A stretch of 9,658 nt of DNA from Zhenhengia stercoravium (GCA_018883975.1 JAHLFD010000224.1:1-9658), one strand, 5' to 3'; positions 1 through 6,158 are shown, numbered from the stretch's first letter. Numbers and translations are program-made. The notes: a model not told the origin generated them from the letters alone.

Positions 1-758
1 AAAATGGTATTGCTGTAGGAAACATAGTAGGTTCGAATATCTTCAACTTACTTATGGTAGTAGGTACAGCTGCTATGATTTATCCTTTAGCTGTTAAAAA
101 ATCTGTACTTGTTAAAGAGTTTCCATTTACACTGTTATCAGGTGTAGCACTCTTTATTATGGTTCAAGACATAGCCCTTGGTAGTGGTAATGTTAATATG
201 TTATCTCGTACAGATGGGATTATGCTTTTATTATTCTTCGGTATTTTTATGTACTACTTAATTGAAGTGGCATTAAAAGCTAGAGCCAATGGTGAGGAAG
301 AAGAAATAGAAGGTATGCCACTTGGCAAGAGTATTTTATTTGCGATAGGTGGTATCGTTGGTATTGTAATTGGTGGAGATATGGTAGTAAACAGTGCTTC
401 AAGCATTGCACGTGCGTGGGGGATGAGTGAAACACTTGTTGGTCTTACAATTATTGCTATTGGTACATCACTTCCAGAACTTGTAACTTCTATTGTGGCT
501 GCTAGAAAAGGTGAAAGTGATATTGCATTAGGTAACGTTATTGGTTCATGTATCTTTAATGTATTTCTTATCCTAGGTGTATCTTCAGTAATTAATCCAA
601 TTGAGATGGCAGGCCCAATTTTTACTGATATTTTAATTATGATTATTGTAACCATCGCAACTTACTTCTTTGCAATTAATAAAAAGATTAACCGCGTTGA
701 AGGTGGTCTTCTTGTAGGAAGTTATGTTGTTTATATGGCTTATATTATAATGAGATAG
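1..758 (+). CDS. Na+/Ca2+ exchanger-family antiporter (CaxA/YrbG-like), 5' end missing
   Basis: The reading frame is open from base 3, before the first ATG at 54, so the gene enters from outside the window and its true start is not visible. The first codons read NGIAVGNIVGSNIFNLL, the end of the alpha-1 repeat of the Na+/Ca2+ exchanger superfamily. The matching alpha-2 repeat lies at about 470-580 and includes GTSLPELVTS and GNVIGSCIFN. These two inverted alpha repeats form the ion-binding core of these inner-membrane exchangers. The central loop (ARANGEEEEIEGMP) is acidic and cytoplasmic-looking, as in bacterial YrbG-like members. About 250 codons are present; full-length family members have about 310-330, so most of alpha-1 and the first helix or so are lost. 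The family call is firm; whether it carries Ca2+ or another cation is not shown. It ends in a strong terminator. Confidence 0.9.
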   Translation, partial: NGIAVGNIVGSNIFNLLMVVGTAAMIYPLAVKKSVLVKEFPFTLLSGVALFIMVQDIALGSGNVNMLSRTDGIMLLLFFGIFMYYLIEVALKARANGEEEEIEGMPLGKSILFAIGGIVGIVIGGDMVVNSASSIARAWGMSETLVGLTIIAIGTSLPELVTSIVAARKGESDIALGNVIGSCIFNVFLILGVSSVINPIEMAGPIFTDILIMIIVTIATYFFAINKKINRVEGGLLVGSYVVYMAYIIMR

Positions 759-774
759 TGGATTAGGCGAATTA

Positions 775-814
775 AAAAGTCCTACAGTTTTAATATTAAG
801 ACTGTAGGACTTTT
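775..814 (+). terminator. Rho-independent terminator after the exchanger gene
   Basis: There is a perfect 14-bp inverted repeat: arm 775-788 (AAAAGTCCTACAGT) pairs with arm 801-814 (ACTGTAGGACTTTT), and inner bases extend the stem. The right arm ends in a TTTT tract and the left arm starts with an A tract, so it could act in either direction. It lies 16 nt after the stop codon of the upstream exchanger gene. Confidence 0.85.
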
Positions 815-834
815 ATTGATACTAGAATATGGAT

Positions 835-840
835 TATAAT
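835..840 (+). promoter_or_regulatory. Probable -10 box of the siroheme reductase gene
   Basis: A perfect TATAAT lies 31 nt upstream of the ATG at 872 and just after the preceding terminator, where a new transcript would be expected. No good -35 hexamer is seen at 16-18 nt spacing; the candidate region (about 811-817) is T-rich and overlaps the terminator tail. A TTGATA at 816-821 is too close (13 nt). The assignment rests on the -10 box and position only. Confidence 0.4.
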
Positions 841-871
841 AAAAATAAAAAATAGATTTGAGGAAGATAAT

Positions 872-1516
872 ATGGCGAATTTACAGAAAATAAGAGATGG
901 CAAACGTACTTATGCCATAACACCACATATTCCAGGAGGTTTTATTACACCTGAGCAGTTAATTAGAATAGGTGAAGTCACTAAAAAATATAAAGGAGTG
1001 CTAAAACTTACATCAGGACAGCGCATCCTAATTACTAACTTACAAGCAGAAGATATACCGTATATATGGGAAGAACTTGGGATGGAGCCTGCTGTACGAG
1101 AGCAGAACTCTATTAAAAATGTAGAAATGTGTCCGGCAGCTTTTTGTAAGCGCTCAAAAGTTAATTCAATAAGCATTGGAATGAAACTTTCTAGAAAATA
1201 CCAGTGGGAAGAGATGCCTTGCAGAACTAAGATTGGGGTAGCAGGATGCCTAAATGCATGTGGTAGTGTCTATAGTAAAGATATTGGTGTTATAGGAGAT
1301 AAGGAAGGCTATAAGATTATAGCAGGAGGATCAGCAGGATATCACCCTAGAATGGCAGATACTTTAGCTACAGGTCTTACTGAAAAAGAAGCCTTAGAGT
1401 ATGTTGATCAATTAATAAAAGTATATAAAGAAAAAGCAGAGCCAGGAGAGAAATTAGGTTTCTTGATTGACCGCATAGGACTAGGACATTTTATTAGATT
1501 TATTCAAGAAGTCTAA
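872..1516 (+). CDS. One-module siroheme/[4Fe-4S] nitrite or sulfite reductase-like protein
   Basis: This 214-aa soluble protein has the two parts of the nitrite/sulfite reductase family: an N-terminal ferredoxin-like half (residues about 10-75, with TPHIPGGFITPEQL and KLTSGQRILITNL) and a C-terminal 4Fe-4S/siroheme half. The candidate cluster cysteines are C87 and C92 (MCPAAFCKR), then C126 and C130 (GVAGCLNACGS), followed by the typical DIGVIG. The length fits the small single-module sulfite reductases (about 215-220 aa), not two-module SiR or NirA. It would use six electrons to reduce sulfite or nitrite, but no electron-donor gene is adjacent and the physiological substrate cannot be read from sequence. 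C87-x4-C92 is one residue shorter than the C-x5-C known from E. coli sulfite reductase. The start is supported by GAGGAA at 860-865. It is probably monocistronic; a pseudogene follows after 101 nt. Confidence 0.87.
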   Translation: MANLQKIRDGKRTYAITPHIPGGFITPEQLIRIGEVTKKYKGVLKLTSGQRILITNLQAEDIPYIWEELGMEPAVREQNSIKNVEMCPAAFCKRSKVNSISIGMKLSRKYQWEEMPCRTKIGVAGCLNACGSVYSKDIGVIGDKEGYKIIAGGSAGYHPRMADTLATGLTEKEALEYVDQLIKVYKEKAEPGEKLGFLIDRIGLGHFIRFIQEV

Positions 1517-1617
1517 TTATCTTCAAACAAATAAAACAAATAAATAAAAATAGGAAAGAATTACTATTAAGTATGGTTTGATATGGAATAATCTATTATT
1601 ATAGAAGGATAGAAAAT

Positions 1618-3395
1618 ATGTATTTTTGTTTTGCTATGCTATGTATTTTAAGCACTTTTATTCTTTCGAAAAAATGGATAAAGTATCGTAGAGTTTTTCT
1701 TTTTATCAATACTGCAGTAGTCATTATTTATATTATGTGGCATTTTACAGTTATTCCTACCAGTTCTTTGACATCATTTGGGGCAGGTATTATATTGATG
1801 GTAGCTGAACTATTAGGATTAACTCAATTTCTTATTTTTCAATATTTGTTTTCAAGGACCTACAAGCTCCCTAAAAAACGTTAGATGGATTTAATAGAAA
1901 TCAAATTTCTAGTGTAGATGTACCTATTTGTATTTATAATGAACCTATTAAACTTGTAGAGAAGACTATTGTAGCAAGTTTAAATATGCATTATCCAGAG
2001 CATAAGATGAAAATCTATGTGTGTGATGATGGAAAAAGAGAAGAGTTACAGATGTTGTGCCAGACTTATGGAGTAGGGTACATAACAAGGATAGGAAATG
2101 AAGGTGCAAAGGCTGGTAACATTAATAATGCTCTAAAGTATATAGATGGAGACTTATTCGCTGTTTTAGATGCCGATATGCTGACAACAGAAAATTTTCT
2201 AGAAAAGACGGTAGGCTACTTTACAGAGGAAGAAGTTGCCTTTGTTCAGACACCACAGGTCTACTATAACCAGGATATGTATCAGTATAATTTAAAAAAG
2301 ATATACTTAATGAGCAGGACTTTTTCATGAGGCATTTACAAGAGGCTAGGGCAGCTATTAATGCAGTATTACATGTAGGTACCAATGATGTTTTTAGGAG
2401 GAGTTGTGTTGATGGCATTGGAGGATACCCAACTTGCTCTATTACAGAAGATATGGCTGTAGGTATACTTTTGCAATCAAAAGGTTATCAAAGTGTATTT
2501 ATTAACGAGGTACTCGTACTTGGGTTAAGCATAACAACTTATTCTGATCTAGTTATGCAGAGGTAACTTACAAGTTATAAAACACTTCAATCCTATTTTT
2601 ACAAAAGGTTTAACTTGGGCACAGCGTATTACTTATATAGACGATGTATTGTACTGGGGTTCGAGCATTCAGAAAATGATTTATATTTTAGCACCTATTA
2701 TGTATTTAATCACTCATACTCTTATCATTGAAAGTTCTACACAGGAAATATTAGGTTATTTTATTCCATTTCTAATTGGACAATGGCTTATTTTCAAGAC
2801 ACTATCACCGCATACAAGAAGTTTACAATGGTCACATTTCTATGAAGTAGCTATGGCACCACATATTATTATTACCATCTTAGCATTAGTAGGCTGGGGA
2901 CTTGGTACATATGCTGTATTGCAAGGGAAGATAGCATTTGGAGCTTATAGCATTAATGTTATTTGGAGTATGTATAATTTGATAGGAGCAGTTGTAAGTA
3001 TCTATGTAGCTTATCAAAAAACTATTTATCGAAGCGTAGAATGCGTTAAGATAAAAGAAGATTTGGTGATAGAACTCAGAAAAGGAAAGTATACTTATAG
3101 AGGCTATTTAAAGGATTTATCGGAGAGAGGGATGGGCCTACAATGTCCCTTAGCTCATAGAATGAAATTGGGAAAAGAGATGCATATTAAGCTAATAGAT
3201 AAAGGAAGAAGTGGCATCTTAAAAGGTAAAGTAGTTAGAATACAACAAGATCAGGTTGGGCTACAGTTTGAAGATTTAACGCCTGATCAGATGCAAGCTA
3301 TTATAAAAATCTATTTACACAATATAGGTGCCTATTATGAGATTAATAAAGCTCCTATTTATTTAGAAGAATATAAAAGAGTACAAGAATATTAA
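1618..3395 (+). pseudogene. Decayed BcsA-type cellulose synthase-like glycosyltransferase with PilZ domain
   Basis: Four in-order fragments of one family-2 glycosyltransferase lie in shifting frames. 1618-1878 encodes the N-terminal membrane helices, with GAAGGA at 1604-1609 as ribosome site. About 1878-2297 encodes VDVPICIYNEP, the CDDG nucleotide-sugar aspartates and LDADM (DxD). About 2297-2563 encodes NEQDFFMR, HVGTN and the SITED catalytic-base motif. 2562-3395 encodes GNLQVIKHFNP, further helices and a PilZ domain (YLKDLSERGMG). An intact protein would polymerise a beta-linked glucan at the inner membrane under c-di-GMP control. Lesions: one base missing in A-runs at 1873-1878 and 2294-2299; a deletion at 2561 that removes the QxxRW motif; a probable in-frame loss near 2856 of one helix and the FxVTxKG loop; and Cys replacing the second Arg of the PilZ RxxxR at 3042. 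No BcsB-like partner follows. The homology is firm. Several independent lesions make sequencing error an insufficient explanation. Confidence 0.9.
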
Positions 3396-3449
3396 TATTT
3401 AAGCCCCTAGGTCATAAAGGTGAAGTAAATCAGTATTTATATAATAAGT

Positions 3450-3498
3450 TAACCCCACAGAAGAATGCTTTGGTATGAAGTGTTCTTCTGTGGGGTTA
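3450..3498. terminator. Strong shared terminator between convergent units
   Basis: A perfect 15-bp inverted repeat (3451-3465 with 3483-3497, AACCCCACAGAAGAA as left arm) is extended at the outer end by a T-A pair and at the inner end by CTT/AAG and G-T pairs. A T-rich tail (TTATTATTTTATTTA) follows on the plus strand. It sits between the synthase pseudogene and the convergent vanW-type gene and probably stops transcription from both sides, although the minus-strand tail is less T-rich. Confidence 0.85.
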
Positions 3499-3537
3499 TT
3501 ATTTTATTTAGTTAAATTCGTTACTATGTATAGCTTT

Positions 3538-4941
3538 CTATTGAGGTTTAGAATCAGCTGCTATAGAACTTGTTTCAGAATTCTGCGGTTGTGGACCACG
3601 AAGAATAACGGCGCGTTGTGGTTTATAGGTACTTGTATTAATTTTTTCTTTTTTAATAAGTTCACCATTTTTATAGTAAAGTTTGTAAAGTACTATTTTG
3701 TGTCCCACCTTGGCATGAGACTTGATGATTTCTTTGCCTGCTGGCAAAGTAGGATCATCTTTATATAGTGGCTCTGGTGCTTCTAATGTCTCGACAAGTT
3801 CTGATTCAAATTGAGCTGTATAATCCGGCTTAAAGTCTTTGTGACCATACAGGTTAACGAAGACTTTATTATCTTCAATATAGCTTTCTACGTAGAGAGG
3901 ATAACCAGAGTTGTTAATAAATTGGAAATCCACACTATTTGTGGCATAGGTCGCATCTCGGCCTAGTGGTGTATAGGATACTGGCAGAGAGTGATTGCGG
4001 CGCATGTATATATCTAGATCTGTCATAATGACTGCATTATAAAGGGTCGAAGATACTTGGCAGATACCTCCGCCAATACCATCTACAAATTCACCACCCG
4101 TAATAACTTTGGCATTTTTATAGCCTGCGTCAATAGTAATAGGTTCTAATTGCTTAGAAAACATAAACTTTTCGCCTGGTTGAAGGGTTGTATTAATCTT
4201 CTGGGCTGCAAGTGCAATATTCGTATTACGATCAGGACTATCTGCTGTAAAGGTAGTGTAGAAACTAGCAAGAGGCGTCTTATAATCTTGGAGAATATCT
4301 GAAGTATATTCTGGTTCTAATGTAATAAGTGGAAGGAGTATGGTGCTTTCTTCACTTTGCGCTACTAGTTCTTGAATTTGAGTTACTGCGAAGTCAAGAT
4401 CGGCTTTATAGCCCGGTGCTTCAGAGGTGATCTCAAAGCTTCTTGGGTGTTTCTTAATCTCCGCGTTAACTGGAGCTTTGTAGAAAGGCTTAAGATAAGA
4501 TTCTAAACGTTCTCGTAAGTTGGAAGAGTCTAGATTTGGAGTAAGTGTAAAATGGAGCGGTTCAACCGATGGATTTTTAAGTGATTTATAGCGCTCAAAA
4601 AGGTTACCTTCATGCCCAATTTGTGTAGCCTCAGATAAAATTTCATCTAGGTTATAGGTTACACCTAATTCTTTGTATGTAATATCTACTGTAGAAGTGG
4701 TATTTTCAGTAGTAAGTGTAATAGTCTTGCTATCAAGCTGGGGTAGAAGGTTTTGGCTGAGGTATTTGCCAGCTTCTTCTGGAGTCATGCCACCTATATC
4801 AAAATGATTAACCCATATATTTTGAGCTAGTACAGTATCGTATGCTTTTACTTGATTGTATACGTTCATGATATAGATAATAGGGATAAGTAATAAAATA
4901 GGGATAATGAATTTATATTTTCGGCGTTTATTTTTAGTCAT
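3538..4941 (-). CDS. VanW-family membrane-anchored cell-wall protein (YoaR-like)
   Basis: This 467-aa protein has a basic start and one hydrophobic segment (about residues 10-27), consistent with an N-terminal membrane anchor or uncleaved signal and an extracytoplasmic body. Residues about 42-205 resemble the peptidoglycan-binding_4 repeats found ahead of VanW domains (HFDIGGMTPEEA is typical). The VanW domain spans about 225-370 with RNTNIALAAQKIN, LQPGEKFMFS, the signature GGGICQVSSTLYNA (290-303) and RRNHSLPVSYTPLGRDATY. The tail (about 395-450) looks like a G5-type beta domain and ends in a Ser/Gln-rich stretch. VanW is named from vancomycin-resistance clusters, but its biochemical role is unsettled and nothing here implies resistance. 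The start is set by AAGGAG (4948-4953, minus strand), 6 nt from ATG. It has its own promoter, divergent from the xre gene. Confidence 0.9.
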   Translation of the reverse strand: MTKNKRRKYKFIIPILLLIPIIYIMNVYNQVKAYDTVLAQNIWVNHFDIGGMTPEEAGKYLSQNLLPQLDSKTITLTTENTTSTVDITYKELGVTYNLDEILSEATQIGHEGNLFERYKSLKNPSVEPLHFTLTPNLDSSNLRERLESYLKPFYKAPVNAEIKKHPRSFEITSEAPGYKADLDFAVTQIQELVAQSEESTILLPLITLEPEYTSDILQDYKTPLASFYTTFTADSPDRNTNIALAAQKINTTLQPGEKFMFSKQLEPITIDAGYKNAKVITGGEFVDGIGGGICQVSSTLYNAVIMTDLDIYMRRNHSLPVSYTPLGRDATYATNSVDFQFINNSGYPLYVESYIEDNKVFVNLYGHKDFKPDYTAQFESELVETLEAPEPLYKDDPTLPAGKEIIKSHAKVGHKIVLYKLYYKNGELIKKEKINTSTYKPQRAVILRGPQPQNSETSSIAADSKPQ

Positions 4942-4955
4942 ATCAATCTCCTTTT

Positions 4956-4977
4956 CTGTTTACATAATTATAAACAG
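4956..4977. promoter_or_regulatory. Inverted repeat over the -10 box of the vanW-type promoter
   Basis: CTGTTTA (4956-4962) and TAAACAG (4971-4977) form a perfect 7-bp inverted repeat with an 8-nt spacer. It covers the -10 hexamer and the likely transcription start of the vanW-type gene. Position and two-fold symmetry are what a repressor operator would have. No regulator is assigned to it, and it differs from the TGACAA/TTGTCA palindromes nearby. Confidence 0.4.
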
Positions 4978-4996
4978 AGATGTAAGGGAGTGTCAA
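4967..4996 (-). promoter_or_regulatory. Promoter of the VanW-family gene
   Basis: On the minus strand there is a perfect TTGACA -35 (4991-4996) and a perfect TATAAT -10 (4967-4972) separated by 18 nt. The -10 lies 25 nt upstream of the vanW-type start codon, giving a leader of about 18 nt that contains the ribosome site. This is a consensus housekeeping-sigma promoter and probably drives steady expression unless repressed. Confidence 0.8.
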
Positions 4997-5045
4997 AGAT
5001 GAAATTTATAATATAAGGATTTAAAGGAAGATATAGATTTTATTA

Positions 5046-5120
5046 ATGACAAGTAAAATTGTCATTGACAAGAAAAGTTGTCATGATTTATACTTGGAGT
5101 ATGACAACTTTTCTTGTCAA
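5046..5120. promoter_or_regulatory. Triple palindromic operator upstream of the xre gene
   Basis: Three copies of the 18-bp palindrome TGACAA-N6-TTGTCA occur at 5046-5063 (core GTAAAA), 5066-5083 (core GAAAAG) and 5102-5119 (core CTTTTC). Copies 2 and 3 extend to a perfect 20-bp inverted repeat of each other (5065-5084 and 5101-5120). Centres are 20 and 36 bp apart. Copy 2 contains the -35 hexamer, and copy 3 covers the expected transcription start. The palindromes adjoin a small Xre regulator gene, so they are most likely its own operators, giving negative autoregulation. Binding by that protein is inferred from position. Confidence 0.75.
5065..5094 (+). promoter_or_regulatory. Promoter of the xre-DUF3169 operon
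   Basis: There is a perfect TTGACA -35 at 5065-5070 and TATACT -10 at 5089-5094 with an 18-nt spacer. Transcription should start near 5101, 36 nt before the xre ATG. The -35 is inside one palindromic operator and the start inside another, so a bound repressor would block polymerase directly. Confidence 0.75.
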
Positions 5121-5136
5121 ACAGGAGGTGAGTTAG

Positions 5137-5355
5137 ATGCCACTTTATAATCATGTCAAACAGGCAAGAGAAGAACTGGCTATAAGTCAGACAGAATTAG
5201 GTAAGAGATGTGGTGTTTCAAGGCAAACTATCAGTAGTATTGAACGTGGAGATTATCATCCTTCTATTGTATTAGCCATTAAGCTTGCTCAAATATTTAA
5301 TAAATCAATAGAAGAATTATTTTGGTTAGAGGAGGAAGGAAATGAAAAGTTATAA
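5137..5355 (+). CDS. Small Xre-family (HTH_3) transcriptional regulator
   Basis: This 72-aa protein is essentially one Cro/C1-type helix-turn-helix domain. Residues 6-65 include SQTELGKRCGVSRQTISSIE (17-36) with the recognition helix around 28-36, then RGDYHPSIVLAIKLAQIF and KSIEELF, which are typical of the compact YozG-like regulators of Firmicutes. No effector domain is present. The start has a near-perfect Shine-Dalgarno, AGGAGGTGA at 5123-5131. The stop codon lies inside the next gene (14-nt overlap), so the two are translationally coupled. The upstream triple palindrome suggests that it represses its own operon. Its signal is unknown; membrane proteins paired with such regulators may influence them, but nothing in the sequence shows this. 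Confidence 0.9.
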   Translation: MPLYNHVKQAREELAISQTELGKRCGVSRQTISSIERGDYHPSIVLAIKLAQIFNKSIEELFWLEEEGNEKL

Positions 5356-6046
5356 CTGGAAAAAAGGCATTTTATATTTTATTATTTGTGGTTTTATAGG
5401 AGCTGTAGCAGGAGCCTTGCTAAGTAGAGTAGTATCAGATAATAACTTACCTAATATTGTAAACGTACTAGAAACTTTAGCACCTAGCTTATTTATCATT
5501 GCACTTATTATAGGGCTTATAGGTATAGGGGGATATTTTTACTTTAGTATTCAGCTCAAAAAAGATGGGTATTGTAATGAAGAAGGCTCTTTTTATGAAA
5601 AGCATGAAATGGCCATGAGTATAGCTATGATGTGCAGTACTTTATGTGCTGTGATTAACTTTACAGCATTAGGTGTGAATTTCTTTAAGCCGACACTTGC
5701 TACAGTGATTTTTATGCTTAACGTATGTATAGCTTTCTTAGGAGAGGTTGGACATATCTCCTTGGTTAAAAAGGTAAGACCAGAATTAAATGCAGATCCT
5801 CTAAATCCAAAATTTCATAAACATTACTTTGATCAGTTAGATGAATGCGAAAGGAATCAAACAGGAAAAGCAAGCTTTGATACACTTTCAGCTATGACAC
5901 CGCTGTATGTATTCTTGTTTATCACTTGTTATTTATTAAGTGTAGCATTTAATATTAGTCCTGTTATTTGTCTACCAATCGGTATTATTTGGGGAGTACA
6001 GACAATTTTAATGACTTATCATGCAAATAAAAAACCTAGAGCGTAA
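5342..6046 (+). CDS. DUF3169-family integral membrane protein
   Basis: This 234-aa protein has about six hydrophobic segments (residues about 9-30, 47-70, 92-114, 117-138, 186-205 and 207-226). A hydrophilic stretch between helices 4 and 5 holds KKVRPELNADPLNPKFHKHYFDQLDECERNQTG, split here across lines of charged residues. Length, the DPLNPKFHK-type motif and linkage to a tiny Xre regulator match the DUF3169 family, whose function is not known. Translation begins at ATG 5342 inside the end of xre, with GGAGG at 5331-5335 as ribosome site. The operon ends in a terminator that overlaps the last codons. No catalytic motif or transporter signature was recognised, so no activity is proposed. The family call is from memory of the sequence pattern and moderately sure. 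Confidence 0.75.
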   Translation: MKSYNWKKGILYFIICGFIGAVAGALLSRVVSDNNLPNIVNVLETLAPSLFIIALIIGLIGIGGYFYFSIQLKKDGYCNEEGSFYEKHEMAMSIAMMCSTLCAVINFTALGVNFFKPTLATVIFMLNVCIAFLGEVGHISLVKKVRPELNADPLNPKFHKHYFDQLDECERNQTGKASFDTLSAMTPLYVFLFITCYLLSVAFNISPVICLPIGIIWGVQTILMTYHANKKPRA

Positions 6047-6060
6047 AGTTCTAGGTTTTT
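6030..6060 (+). terminator. Terminator overlapping the end of the DUF3169 gene
   Basis: A perfect 11-bp inverted repeat (AAAAACCTAGA at 6030-6040 with TCTAGGTTTTT at 6050-6060) has a 9-nt loop that holds the stop codon. Five Ts end the right arm, followed by CTATATTTT. It closes the xre-DUF3169 operon. Confidence 0.85.
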
Positions 6061-6082
6061 CTATATTTTAAAATATAAATCA

Positions 6083-6150
6083 AATGAGCCGATAAATAAT
6101 GAGAAGAATAAATAGAATAAAAGCATATATGTCTCTATAAGGCTCATTAT
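6083..6150. repeat. Spaced inverted repeat upstream of the 164-aa gene
   Basis: AATGAGCC (6083-6090) is repeated in inverted form as GGCTCATT (6141-6148), with 50 nt of AT-rich sequence between. A second half-site, ATAATGAG (6096-6103), is complementary to the overlapping CTCATTAT (6143-6150). The right-hand element abuts the extended -10 box of the next gene. It may be a pair of regulator half-sites, or chance in AT-rich DNA. Confidence 0.35.
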
Positions 6151-6158
6151 GTTATAAT
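6150..6158 (+). promoter_or_regulatory. Extended -10 promoter of the 164-aa hypothetical gene
   Basis: TGTTATAAT is a perfect extended -10 element (TG-N-TATAAT) located 62 nt upstream of the ATG at 6221. The -35 region (TGTCTC at about 6130-6135) is weak, which extended -10 promoters tolerate. The leader would be about 55 nt, with TAGGAG at 6205-6210 as ribosome site. Confidence 0.55.

Noticed and set aside
254..655. Long minus-strand open frame (133 codons) inside the exchanger gene
   Set aside because: It is antisense to a clear alpha-repeat membrane protein, has no ribosome site, and its composition is the mirror of hydrophobic codons on the other strand.
910..1176. Minus-strand frame of 88 codons in the siroheme reductase gene
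   Set aside because: It is a shadow of a conserved gene, with no recognisable motif or start signal.
1873..1882. Programmed -1 ribosomal frameshift at CCTAAAAAACG
   Set aside because: The run resembles slippery sites, but no downstream stimulatory structure was seen. The same gene is broken at two further frame points and has lost its catalytic motif, so regulated recoding is not needed to explain it.
2327..2566. A separate small gene starting at ATG 2327 (MRHLQEARAAINAV...)
   Set aside because: The frame is open upstream of the ATG with the family motif NEQDFF, so this is an internal fragment of the glycosyltransferase pseudogene and not an independent gene.
3475..3768. Plus-strand frame of 97 codons starting in the shared terminator
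   Set aside because: It begins within the terminator hairpin, is antisense to the end of the vanW-type gene, and has no ribosome site.
3538..4941. Vancomycin resistance locus suggested by the VanW domain
   Set aside because: No vanHAX, vanY or VanRS-type genes are nearby. VanW-domain proteins are widespread housekeeping or sporulation-related surface proteins in Clostridia.
5065..5120. Long inverted repeat as a terminator or RNA hairpin
   Set aside because: The predicted transcription start (about 5101) lies in the right arm, so the left arm is not transcribed from this promoter; operator function explains it better.
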